From: Rufibacter immobilis
Lineage (GTDB): Bacteria > Bacteroidota > Bacteroidia > Cytophagales > Hymenobacteraceae
Assembly (NCBI RefSeq): GCF_003721565.1
Contig: NZ_RJJE01000017.1
Location: 372,001-436,000, forward strand
DNA: 64,000 nt
Direction: 5' to 3'
Notes under the pieces: model-generated
Seen by the model: only the letters and a program-made list of their open reading frames with translations
The model's database searches: none
Told to the model about the DNA's origin: nothing
Shown here: piece after piece, positions 53,474-61,408 of the stretch
Position numbering within the stretch: the first letter of the stretch is position 1
How the letters are laid out: each line of letters opens with the position of its first letter
Program-made: the position numbers and the translations under genes

Positions 53474-54343
53474 ATGAAACTGAAGACTATGGGGAATAGG
53501 ATACATTATTACTTTATTTTATTCAGCATAGTCATATTCGGCTGTAAGGAAACGGAAGTCACACCACAGAAGTCTGCTGACCTTCCGCTTAGCGAGCACC
53601 TTACTTTAGGAAACCCCAGTGGGGCGACAGACAACATCACGGACATCAATAATTATTTGTTGCTAAAGCCGCAGTACGCGCTATCCTATAGCAGAGACAG
53701 GGGTATTCCGAACTGGGTGAGCTGGCACGTAAGTCCTGACTGGCTAGGCAGCGCAGATCGTCAAGATGACTTCAGAGCTGATATGAGTTTGCCAAGTGGG
53801 TGGTATAAGGTAAGTGCCACTAGCTATACTGGGTCTGGGTTCGATCGTGGCCACAACCTACCAAGCGCAGACAGGACGAAGACAGTCGAGGATAACTCCT
53901 CCACTTTCCTGATGACGAACATGATTCCACAGGCACCCAACCATAACCGCCAGACTTGGGCCAGTCTGGAGGACTACACCCGTGATCTGGTTAGAGTAGG
54001 AATGGAGGCATATGTGATTATGGGATCCTATGGTGTTGGGGGCACTGGCTCAAATGGACCGACGAATACGATTGACAATGGTAGGGTGACGGTACCGAGG
54101 AACATATGGAAGGTTGTGGTGGTACTGCCTCAGGGCGAAAATGACATCACTCGGATCAACGAGTCCACGCGTGTAATTGCCGTCAACACCCCGAATATCA
54201 ATACCGTTAACACAGATTGGGGAGGGTACAGGACAACGGTTGACGAAATCGAGCAGGCCACGGGTTACGATCTGCTTTCGGCACTACCTGAGCAGTTGCA
54301 GAGGGTTTTAGAGGCAAAGGTAGATAATGGTCCTACCCGCTAA
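53474..54343 (+). CDS. DNA/RNA non-specific endonuclease (NucA-like lipoprotein)
   Basis: About 289 residues. A lipoprotein signal (YYFILFSIVIFGC, lipobox Cys24) is followed by a beta-beta-alpha-metal nuclease. The active-site motif is DRGHNLPSADR with His127 of DRGH as general base, and NMIPQAPNHNRQTWASLE carries the metal Asn region. The start could also be the ATG at 53489. A GTG at 53426 would push the signal peptide too far in. A matching NuiA-like inhibitor gene starts 37 bases later. It is probably secreted or anchored at the envelope, degrading DNA and RNA. Confidence 0.9.
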   Translation: MKLKTMGNRIHYYFILFSIVIFGCKETEVTPQKSADLPLSEHLTLGNPSGATDNITDINNYLLLKPQYALSYSRDRGIPNWVSWHVSPDWLGSADRQDDFRADMSLPSGWYKVSATSYTGSGFDRGHNLPSADRTKTVEDNSSTFLMTNMIPQAPNHNRQTWASLEDYTRDLVRVGMEAYVIMGSYGVGGTGSNGPTNTIDNGRVTVPRNIWKVVVVLPQGENDITRINESTRVIAVNTPNINTVNTDWGGYRTTVDEIEQATGYDLLSALPEQLQRVLEAKVDNGPTR

Positions 54344-54380
54344 GCATTTTTTTATAGTGATTGAAAATATAGAAAGTTAT

Positions 54381-54800
54381 ATGGATACTCCCAATGCTGA
54401 CAAAGAACAAATAATGGTAAAACTTGAAGAACTTACTAAGGATCTGTATTTTATTAGTGAAAGCGACTATCCTTTAGAACCTATCACCGTCGCTGTCGAT
54501 AAATCAGGTGACCTTTCATATGAGGAGTTGCGTAGCATTGCTGGACAGGCTGCCGACGCTAGTGTGGAGGTTGTGGAGTTGACCTATTTCCTGCGCAACA
54601 TGGTTAAGGTACCACCAGAAACGGATCCTAAGCAAAGAGAGACGGCCTTTCGGTTTCAGACGCTACAGGACTTCATGCTCAAGAGCCTATCAGATGTGAA
54701 GGTGTACAGAATTGGAAAGGTAGAGATCATTGCCTTGGCTTTGGGTATAGCTCCAAGCAGTGAATGTATTGGTTTTAAGACAAAGGTTATCGAAACATAA
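54381..54800 (+). CDS. Nuclease A inhibitor (NuiA) family protein
   Basis: About 139 residues. The opening KLEELTKDLYFISESDYPLEP and the end VYRIGKVEIIALALGIAPSS...FKTKVIET match the NuiA family from cyanobacteria (there VYRLGEVELDVYVIGETP...STKVVET), including the acidic C-terminus that reaches the nuclease active site. I chose ATG at 54381 over a longer frame overlapping the nuclease. It has no signal peptide, so it acts in the cytoplasm and should protect the cell from the nuclease coded just upstream. Confidence 0.85.
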   Translation: MDTPNADKEQIMVKLEELTKDLYFISESDYPLEPITVAVDKSGDLSYEELRSIAGQAADASVEVVELTYFLRNMVKVPPETDPKQRETAFRFQTLQDFMLKSLSDVKVYRIGKVEIIALALGIAPSSECIGFKTKVIET

Positions 54801-54814
54801 ATAATCGATTAGAT

Positions 54815-55018
54815 CTACACGTAGTGTCTAAGGCATTCTTCATGAATATCTTTTATTTTTTGTTTAAGGAGTTCAGGTCTTTCTACTATTACACCATTTC
54901 CAAATCTAAGAATTGTAGAGACTAATTCGTAGTTCAGGACTACGTTAAGCCTGATCCTGAACTCATTATCATCATCGATGAGCGTCTCCTGAGAGCTGTG
55001 CAGGTGCTGAGTCGTACT
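54815..55018 (-). pseudogene. C-terminal remnant of a WYL-domain regulator
   Basis: 67 codons with no proper start, bounded upstream by an in-frame TGA. The reading QHLHSSQETLIDDDNEFRIR and then NYELVSTILRFGNGVIVERPELLKQKI is the typical end of WYL-domain transcription factors. The N-terminal HTH and most of the WYL fold are missing. It lies between the NuiA-like gene and the polymerase-like gene. The neighbouring 117 bases up to 55135 contain an imperfect inverted repeat and no gene. Confidence 0.75.
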
Positions 55019-55135
55019 TCAACTCGAACAAAGCACCGCCGATGAAGACGCTCAGATATTTGAGACACCCTCATCGGTGGTGTACTTGCTAATCAAAAGG
55101 AGCATACAGCTAATAGGCAAACAGGGATAGTTCAT

Positions 55136-56530
55136 TCATGCCGCCTGTTTTATCGCCTCCACATTCACTTTTCTCAAATATTCGTCGTCAAGACTAGGTC
55201 TAAGACTGTGCTCTTTCTGGAAATATTTGATTATAGTATCCCTTACCAGATCAACGTCGCTTTCTAGCGCAATGATAGAATCATGTACCGTAGTTAGGAA
55301 TACTGAAGTGCGCATCAGGCTTTTCACTACTTTCTGAATCATCAAGTCTGCCTCTGCCTTCTGCATCATATGGGATAGTCTTTTATAATTACCCTTCTTA
55401 AAGTGGCTGATGCATCTGTACACGGACGGGAATCTCTCCCTGAAATATTCGGAGTGTATGCTCTTGTTTGAGGTGTAGTTCTTGCAGTAGAACAGGGTCG
55501 AGAAGAGGAGTTGCTTAAACTCTTTCCTGCTGCCTTTGTAGCCCATCTCATCCATAAGCATGTCATATAGCTTACCAGTAGAGCAAAGCATTATGTACTC
55601 TCTCGCGTCCAACGGCAACTGGTGCTGGTAATAGTCCTGCAACAGAGAACAAAAGATAAAGGGCTGGGAATTGCGGATGTCCACGTTTACCAGCGGTGTG
55701 TCAGGATAGTTGCGGTGGTATAGGAACTGTCTCAGATCCCTGCTCAGGTTAGTGACGAAGGAGTAAACCCGCCCAGATATTTTATCCACATCCCAGCTAT
55801 AGTTGCGGTTCACGATGTTCTGGATGGAGTAGAAGTCGGCATTATATTTATCGATCATGATGCCCTTGAGAGTCACAGGGTCATTGAGAAAGGTGCGCTC
55901 ATAATCATCCTCATTCTTGATTGTATAGACCATTTTGTCTGGCATCTGCCCTATAGCCTGCGTATACCGCTCATACAGGTTGTCCGAGGGCAGGGAATCG
56001 ATCAGTCCAATGGTGGAAGCGTATTTGGCGTCTATATAGGTCATGGCATCGATATCGCGGATAAGGATGTTCTTCAGTTGGGAGAGGATGTAGTAAGCTG
56101 GCTTATTGCCTTTCTCCACCTGTTTCCTGTGGATTTTTTTGGCAAAATCCTCTTTCAGTATCATGATCTCAATCGCCTTGGACTGGAATGGTGAGGCGAT
56201 GCCGTAGCCCTTGCTTACCGCGTTTTCGCTGTCATCGGCGGAGGTGATGTAATGGTTGTCTGTGACGATAACCCCCCAAGCCAGCAGGTCGTCCAGTACC
56301 TGTTTGTAAATATTGTTAATTACCTTCTTGAGCGTACCAGCATGGAGCGGAACCAACCCGTTAACTTTCTGGGTGGTGAAGATCTTCTGCTCAATTATCT
56401 TGGAGAGCACGTACGCGTATTTGTCTTGGTGGTCGTCACGGTACCTTTCGCTGCGATGGGCTAGGATCAGCTCTGGAAGGTTTACTTTGGATGGTATGTA
56501 GAGTCGTTTCTCTCTGTCTTTTGTCTTCAT
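55136..56530 (-). CDS. Protein with a family-A-polymerase-like palm
   Basis: 464 residues, not a known named gene. Three blocks in the right order recall the palm and fingers of family A polymerases: motif A-like PLVNVDIRNSQPFIF (Asp284, Gln289), motif B-like RKEFKQLLFSTLFYC (335-349), a helix SHMMQKAEADLMIQKVV (386-402) like the Q-x-x-x-A-D helix before motif C, and motif C-like LTTVHDSIIAL (His416-Asp417). The first 270 residues are unlike exonuclease or thumb domains of PolA. It may copy DNA or RNA for a mobile element, or be a repurposed polymerase. Its start is well defined by ATG 56530. Confidence 0.6.
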   Translation of the reverse strand: MKTKDREKRLYIPSKVNLPELILAHRSERYRDDHQDKYAYVLSKIIEQKIFTTQKVNGLVPLHAGTLKKVINNIYKQVLDDLLAWGVIVTDNHYITSADDSENAVSKGYGIASPFQSKAIEIMILKEDFAKKIHRKQVEKGNKPAYYILSQLKNILIRDIDAMTYIDAKYASTIGLIDSLPSDNLYERYTQAIGQMPDKMVYTIKNEDDYERTFLNDPVTLKGIMIDKYNADFYSIQNIVNRNYSWDVDKISGRVYSFVTNLSRDLRQFLYHRNYPDTPLVNVDIRNSQPFIFCSLLQDYYQHQLPLDAREYIMLCSTGKLYDMLMDEMGYKGSRKEFKQLLFSTLFYCKNYTSNKSIHSEYFRERFPSVYRCISHFKKGNYKRLSHMMQKAEADLMIQKVVKSLMRTSVFLTTVHDSIIALESDVDLVRDTIIKYFQKEHSLRPSLDDEYLRKVNVEAIKQAA

Positions 56531-56824
56531 TTTTTGGTTTTCCTTTACACTATCTATCAGGGCTGAAGCCCTTCGTCGACTGTTGTATCATGGAAATCCA
56601 AAAAGTTTTAAACCATAACCATATTTATTTTTCTGGAATACTGATCACCCTCCTCCGCTGCCGCTCGGGAGGGTGAAAGAGTAATGGATGTAGCTTACCA
56701 TGCAGTAGATCTTTATGTGTATAAAGGATTTATTTCAAAAAGGCCAAAATCATTATAACATCTATACCATTCATTTATCATTTGTTCTTCTCTCTTATGA
56801 TTCACAGGTATGAAGATAATTTAT

Positions 56825-56977
56825 ATGAAAAAGTGGCAATACTCACTGGAATCGCTGATTTTGAACAACATCAGAGATGCAAGAATTTTCACAAGATTTC
56901 ACATTTATAAAGCCGAGCGGGAGCGAGGTTACAGTTACCTCCAAGCGGAGCGGCAGGTAGCTTTCCAAAGAGGATAA
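56825..56977 (+). CDS. Small ORF, 50 residues
   Basis: It starts MKKWQYSLESLILNNIRDAR and ends LQAERQVAFQRG; charged and helical, with no known family. It is one of three short plus-strand ORFs in the 650 bases upstream of the gene at 57,183. No good promoter seen. Confidence 0.35.
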   Translation: MKKWQYSLESLILNNIRDARIFTRFHIYKAERERGYSYLQAERQVAFQRG

Positions 56978-57040
56978 TAAAACCATAGAGATCTTATTGT
57001 TCGATTTCGGTGCCAGTAGTGATAATGTAGGTATATCATT

Positions 57041-57169
57041 ATGTGGCATAATTTTCAGGCAGGAGACTTGATTCTGTTCTCAGGTGCGGTTACGGAAAGG
57101 GTCGCGGTACTGAGTTGCAAAGGATTTGTGGAGTACCGAAAGAAGCTGGTGCGGTTGATATATACATAA
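57041..57169 (+). CDS. Small ORF, 42 residues
   Basis: It starts MWHNFQAGDLILFSG and ends KKLVRLIYT. A plausible small beta-rich protein, ending 13 bases before the next ATG, so it may be co-transcribed with the 73-residue gene. No family recognised. Confidence 0.35.
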   Translation: MWHNFQAGDLILFSGAVTERVAVLSCKGFVEYRKKLVRLIYT

Positions 57170-57182
57170 AAGAATATCATAT

Positions 57183-57404
57183 ATGTCACCACAAACCTTA
57201 AAGCAACGCACTATAGACCGCATCGTGGAAGACCATTTCAAGAGGACTAATCAGACAGATCGTTTTGCGCCGCTCCGCAAGGTCATCATCAAAAGGGCAC
57301 TGGAGGAGGGCAGCATACCAAATGGCTGGGCTGTTAACAACAACTGGGTGAGCAGGGAGACACACTCCATCCTGTCACAGATGATCGACAGACACACGAG
57401 GTAA
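57183..57404 (+). CDS. Small hypothetical protein, 73 residues
   Basis: A basic protein with predicted helices (LKQRTIDRIVEDHFKRT, FAPLRKVIIKRALEEGSIPNGW). No known motif. ATG at 57183 follows a 13-base gap after the preceding small ORF. The 267-base gap that follows carries the promoter of the next gene. Confidence 0.55.
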   Translation: MSPQTLKQRTIDRIVEDHFKRTNQTDRFAPLRKVIIKRALEEGSIPNGWAVNNNWVSRETHSILSQMIDRHTR

Positions 57405-57623
57405 CCTAGTAAATACTGCATTTGTCTGTTATCCCTGATGGCACCAATATGGGAAACTTCTTTCATATAGCACAGAAACATTACATGTCACGCAGACTCT
57501 CATGAATTTGTGCAATGATATTGACGGTATCGCATATCACTTTACATGAACAATTGATGACCGTGTCACGTAACATAAATAATGGCATAGAATTGATAAT
57601 TGAATACAAAATACATGTTATGC

Positions 57624-57653
57624 TTGTATTTTTCATTATTATCCCTACCTTTG
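57624..57653 (+). promoter_or_regulatory. Promoter of the IF2N-like gene
   Basis: TTG (57624-57626), 19 bases, TACCTTTG (57646-57653). A full match to the Bacteroidota consensus, 18 bases before ATG 57672. Confidence 0.65.
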
Positions 57654-57671
57654 TCTTGAAGATATGATTCT

Positions 57672-58604
57672 ATGAAAAAGCTCAGACTCAAGCATGTCGC
57701 CACATCACTCAACATAAGCGTTTCCACGATTGTTGAGTTCTTTGTCTCCAAAGGTATTGAGGTAGAGAATAAACCCACCAGCCTCATAACCACGGAGCAG
57801 TTTGACATGCTGGCCGATGAGCTTGCATTGGCGGCAAACCGAGCAGCCCAAAAAGTAAGACAGCAGGTAGAGCCAGTCACTGGAATAAAGGTTATAGGTA
57901 ACATTAAATTCAAGGGGAGACAAAAGCCCCTGAATTGTGAATTAAACCTTGATTCTCTTATTCAGGCACTGCGATTGGCTTATGAAGGCTTACGTACTCC
58001 AAAAATAACTCCGCAGGATCTTTTCAGTTCCGATATCCTTACCTCTGACTTTGCTGAGTCAGTGAAGTGCTTTAAGCCGAAATCAGGTATAGCCCAGAGC
58101 ACCATAATTTCCCTTATACAAAACCTCCCAAGTAAAAAAAGTGCTTTTGCTTATCCCAGCCTTGAAGGCTACAAAGAATTGTATAAATGGAAATCTGACT
58201 CTTCAAAAAGTGTATATAAGGATCTGTTTTTCAGTGAAGAGCATGTACAGCGTCTTACCGCAGAAATAGTCAAGGCGGAATGCTACGGGTTTGGTTCGGT
58301 GAAGCGATATATCAAAGCCTTAGCTTTGGGTAAGAGATGTGTCGACCATAGCGACAAACGACCCGACCTTGATAATAGACAGAGGATCCAGAGAATAATA
58401 ACACCCCAACTTTTCCATGTCTTCTCGGGTGAAGAGGATGAAAGTAGAGCAGCAATCAACTCAAATGGCTTCTCTATTTTCAACTACAGACAACATAGAG
58501 AGGCTTGTTCAAACTTTACTGGTTTTAAAACAAGACTCCAACATGGAAGACAAAAAGATATTTATAGACAGGGTCAGATCATGCAACCTGTCGGAAGAGG
58601 ATAA
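57672..58604 (+). CDS. Hypothetical protein with IF-2 N-terminal-like domain
   Basis: 310 residues. The first 50 (MKKLRLKHVATSLNISVSTI then VEFFVSKGIEVENKPTS) resemble the small IF-2 N-terminal domain, here acting perhaps as a DNA- or RNA-binding module. The rest is unrecognised. The last 40 residues after about residue 265 (FNYRQHREACSNFTGFKTRL) look like off-frame sequence, while the overlapping frame reads as a sensible protein from 58465. So either two genes overlap by 140 bases or a frameshift joins them. Confidence 0.55.
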   Translation: MKKLRLKHVATSLNISVSTIVEFFVSKGIEVENKPTSLITTEQFDMLADELALAANRAAQKVRQQVEPVTGIKVIGNIKFKGRQKPLNCELNLDSLIQALRLAYEGLRTPKITPQDLFSSDILTSDFAESVKCFKPKSGIAQSTIISLIQNLPSKKSAFAYPSLEGYKELYKWKSDSSKSVYKDLFFSEEHVQRLTAEIVKAECYGFGSVKRYIKALALGKRCVDHSDKRPDLDNRQRIQRIITPQLFHVFSGEEDESRAAINSNGFSIFNYRQHREACSNFTGFKTRLQHGRQKDIYRQGQIMQPVGRG

Positions 58605-58728
58605 GGAGGTACTTATCCGCCTGATCGAAGGCGAAGATTTCGATTACGGCAAGTTAGTTGAAAAAATCATAAGGTTGCTCTCAATAGGCAAGGACGTAAC
58701 AAAGCTGTTCGGCTTGGACGACCTGTGA
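58465..58728 (+). CDS. Small acidic protein overlapping the IF2N-like gene
   Basis: 87 residues from ATG 58465 (MASLFSTTDNIERLVQTLLV...FGLDDL); helical and acidic. The open frame reaches 58402 and an earlier ATG exists at 58417. It overlaps the end of the upstream gene by 140 bases, which is unusual for this window. It may be the true continuation of that gene after a frameshift. No family recognised. Confidence 0.5.
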   Translation: MASLFSTTDNIERLVQTLLVLKQDSNMEDKKIFIDRVRSCNLSEEDKEVLIRLIEGEDFDYGKLVEKIIRLLSIGKDVTKLFGLDDL

Positions 58729-58750
58729 AGGCAAAACTAAAACCCAGAAT

Positions 58751-59041
58751 ATGAATTTAGGCACCGCGGTAAAGATTCTCAGAAAGCAGAGAGGGCATTC
58801 ACAGAAAGAGTTCGCTGAGAAATGCGGCATTTCTGTGAATGCACTCTGCCAGATCGAGACGAACGCCTCCTTCCCCCAGAAGTCCACCATCAAAAGGATC
58901 TGTGAGGAGTTGGGGATCCCCACCTCCTATCTGCTGTTTTTCTCTATAGACGAGGATGATGTGCCTGTGGAGAAACGGGAGATCTTCAATGCCCTAGGCG
59001 GGCCACTGAAGCAACTACTGCTTGGTGCCGAGAAGGAATAA
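58751..59041 (+). CDS. XRE-family helix-turn-helix regulator
   Basis: 96 residues. A classic XRE HTH at about 5-58 (AVKILRKQRGHSQKEFAEKC then GISVNALCQIET), with a short C-terminal tail with Asp/Glu. It lies 22 bases after the preceding small gene. No target operator is obvious; it probably regulates genes of this island. Confidence 0.88.
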   Translation: MNLGTAVKILRKQRGHSQKEFAEKCGISVNALCQIETNASFPQKSTIKRICEELGIPTSYLLFFSIDEDDVPVEKREIFNALGGPLKQLLLGAEKE

Positions 59042-59136
59042 CGCAACGGAACGCACCAGTATAAGTAGGGGATGTCATAGTGCCATTTCCAAGGCTCTTC
59101 AATGGCATACTAGCTTGCTTAAATGGTCACCCTGTT

Positions 59137-59538
59137 TTAAAAATTAAAAATTCTCCTGTTGTGCTGGCAGACGTATCGAGTTCTTATTTTTCCGATTCCG
59201 CCACATGCAGTACAGCCTCCATTTAATTCCCCCTTTCCTGCGCAGACACACAGGCTGTACTTCAGTATGTAGAGACGATGCTCCCTTTCGTCTGCCGCTG
59301 CCATTGCGATCGTCTCCCATTTCAGGTTCACCCGCTTGAACTCATCACTCTGCGTAACTACCACGCATGTGCCGCAGTGGTCGAAGCTGAAAGTGTAGCG
59401 GAAGATCGCAGGCAGGAATTCTGTGCCATTTCCATCAACACGGCACATGCCGAACAGCTCTGTCTCTGTATCATATGTCTGGTATACTTCCGTTCCACCT
59501 CTGGCATGGAGAACCTGCTTGTCTAAAATCATTACCAT
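59137..59538 (-). CDS. Hypothetical protein with DnaJ-type CxxCxGxG-like motif
   Basis: 133 residues. Cys pairs in LCVCAGKGELNGGCTACGGIGKI (about 96-118) resemble one zinc-binding repeat of the DnaJ cysteine-rich domain (CxxCxGxG), with a preceding CGTC at about 55-58. There is no J-domain. ATG at 59538 or, two codons later, 59532. It stands convergent to the XRE gene and is preceded by AT-rich sequence. Role unknown. Confidence 0.55.
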   Translation of the reverse strand: MVMILDKQVLHARGGTEVYQTYDTETELFGMCRVDGNGTEFLPAIFRYTFSFDHCGTCVVVTQSDEFKRVNLKWETIAMAAADEREHRLYILKYSLCVCAGKGELNGGCTACGGIGKIRTRYVCQHNRRIFNF

Positions 59539-59661
59539 ATCCTCTATTTGTTTTCCTTATATATTACTGATATCAAAGCTTCCAGATTGATCAATCTGTA
59601 GAACCGCGGTAGAAATTTTCCATTGTTGGATACTGATATATAGTATAAATACAAATACCAC

Positions 59662-59853
59662 ATGAGGAATGAATTCAAATCAATTAAGGCGTACAAAAGG
59701 ACGTGGTGCAAGTTGGATTATGTCAGAGATTTTATGCGTTGCATGGGCTACCGCCTTACTAAGAGTGAATGCTTGGACTTGGGCATCAACCTTATATTGA
59801 AAGGCTGCAAGTCACACCTTGAGAAAATAAAGAAGGAAGATGACGTTAAATAA
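59662..59853 (+). CDS. Small basic hypothetical protein, 63 residues
   Basis: Basic helical protein (KSIKAYKRTWCKLDYVRDFM, then LTKSECLDLGINLILKG), perhaps of ribbon-helix-helix or HTH type. Its end overlaps the start of the next gene by 14 bases, so the two are coupled. No family recognised. Confidence 0.55.
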   Translation: MRNEFKSIKAYKRTWCKLDYVRDFMRCMGYRLTKSECLDLGINLILKGCKSHLEKIKKEDDVK

Positions 59854-60616
59854 CAGCCCTAAAATTCAACTTTTCACGAACAGCAGCGGCGACGCGACTT
59901 TCAATGTCACAATAGTAGTAAAAACAGGATACAGAGGGTCTTATGACTATGTAGCCAACGTCGAGGAGATCAAGATGCTGACCCAAAAGGTGATAGATTC
60001 GCTCCAAGAGCCAGTCTCAGGCAACCCTATATCCTTTGACGTTCTTGGGAAGGCCACGGTGCCAGGGAGCCAAAAGATCTATATCTGCACCTATGTCGTC
60101 ACCATCATGTTGGCGGAACCTTCCCGTAAAAAAGGTGGTAACCCTTTCTATGATTTCATAGAACCCAGTCAAGCAATGTCGGAGAAGAGTCACATCTGCC
60201 GTTACAACGACTTTCCGCCCGCGCGCCACCGTTACCAATTGGACGGTAAAGTCGCTATGCTAAACGAAGACGCGCAGGACTTGTATATAAATCGGTATTC
60301 AGTGCATGTTCAATTCTTGAGTAATAATATGGAGGAGCATCCGATCGCCTTTGCCACCGACCTTGACAATTTGCGGAACATGATAAACCTATACATTTTT
60401 CCAGACCTCAATCCATGTGACCGCACCTTCTATGCACGAGTTGACATGGGTGGTAACTTGATGACCTATGCGAAAGTGACGATGGCTTATAGGGGTGAAG
60501 AGGTTTATCCTGCTCCCGTGGCACAGATTGAGCCAACTACGGCAGATCAGCGGAAAATTGAATTCAGGGATATGATAGATGATCTATCCCGCAGGGGTGT
60601 TTTTCAAAACCTTTGA
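59840..60616 (+). CDS. Hypothetical protein, 258 residues
   Basis: A soluble, beta-rich protein with no signal peptide or known motif. It starts within the end of the 63-residue gene (14-base overlap). Sequence such as DFPPARHRYQLDGKVAMLNE and DMGGNLMTYAKVTMAYRG does not point to a family. It ends just before the hairpin shared with the convergent recombinase gene. Confidence 0.6.
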   Translation: MTLNNSPKIQLFTNSSGDATFNVTIVVKTGYRGSYDYVANVEEIKMLTQKVIDSLQEPVSGNPISFDVLGKATVPGSQKIYICTYVVTIMLAEPSRKKGGNPFYDFIEPSQAMSEKSHICRYNDFPPARHRYQLDGKVAMLNEDAQDLYINRYSVHVQFLSNNMEEHPIAFATDLDNLRNMINLYIFPDLNPCDRTFYARVDMGGNLMTYAKVTMAYRGEEVYPAPVAQIEPTTADQRKIEFRDMIDDLSRRGVFQNL

Positions 60617-60629
60617 TCTCAATCGGTAC

Positions 60630-60672
60630 AGCCAGCGTGTAACCAGTGAGAAATACTGGTTACACGCTGGCT
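60630..60672. terminator. Hairpin between convergent genes
   Basis: A perfect 18-bp stem (AGCCAGCGTGTAACCAGT and its complement) with a 7-base loop. It spans the stop codon of the serine recombinase gene and lies 13 bases past the convergent gene. Without a T tract it may act as a transcript-end structure or a recombinase site. Confidence 0.6.
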
Positions 60673-61283
60673 GCATTTGGCATCCCAAGCTTCTTCACCT
60701 TTGTAATGGTGTTACGGTGCAGACCCAATATCTTCTCAATTTCGCTCGCCTTGTACCCTTTCTTCAAGTAATCGAGAGCCTTCTTGTTTTTCTCTTTGCT
60801 CAAGAACTTCAGCGTGTCTTCACTACTGTTAAGCTTTCGGCCTTTATAGATACCCTTGAGTTTTGCGAGGTGTATCCCTTCCATCTGGCGTTCCTTCGAC
60901 TGGGTACGCTCCATTTCCGCTACTATCCCTAATACAGAGATAATCAACTGAGCAATAGGATTCTCTTTACCGTTTCCGTCCAGTGTCACAAGCCCTTGAT
61001 TCACGAAGTGTATTGCAATGCCGCGCTCGGAGAAATAGTGGATGGTGTTGAGGATGTCGCGGAGGTTCCTGCCGAGACGGTCAATCGTCCACACATGTAG
61101 ACTTCCTATTATATTGTTGTCAACAAACTTTTGTATCTCCTTACCACCCTCACGATCGAAGAAGGGCACCGCACCACTTACTTTGTCTTCTATTACCAAG
61201 TCATAATCCTTCTCGTTTACCCGTTGGCGGTCTGTCTTCTGATCAATGCTTGAAGTTCTACAATAAAGGCAAGTCTTGTGCAT
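60660..61283 (-). CDS. Serine recombinase (resolvase/invertase family)
   Basis: 207 residues. Catalytic Ser11 in YCRTSSIDQKTDRQ, then WTIDRLGRNLRDILNTI and GIVAEMERTQSKERQMEGI. The C-terminal HTH is GYKASEIEKILGLHRNTITKVKK. Its last codons lie in the perfect hairpin at 60,630. It differs clearly from the recombinase at 42,974 and belongs to a different mobile unit. Confidence 0.92.
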   Translation of the reverse strand: MHKTCLYCRTSSIDQKTDRQRVNEKDYDLVIEDKVSGAVPFFDREGGKEIQKFVDNNIIGSLHVWTIDRLGRNLRDILNTIHYFSERGIAIHFVNQGLVTLDGNGKENPIAQLIISVLGIVAEMERTQSKERQMEGIHLAKLKGIYKGRKLNSSEDTLKFLSKEKNKKALDYLKKGYKASEIEKILGLHRNTITKVKKLGMPNAASV

Positions 61284-61408
61284 ATTTTTAAGATGGTTAT
61301 CCTGTTACTTTAAATTTGTGCATAATATTTAATGAATCCAAAGTTTTCGCCCACTTTTCCTCTTGTTTGAATGCACACGGAAGAGTATACCTTTAAATCA
61401 AGCTTTCT

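Noticed and set aside
56843-57049. 68-codon minus frame upstream of the small ORFs
   Set aside because: It overlaps two better plus-strand ORFs and has no recognisable sequence; kept as a shadow.
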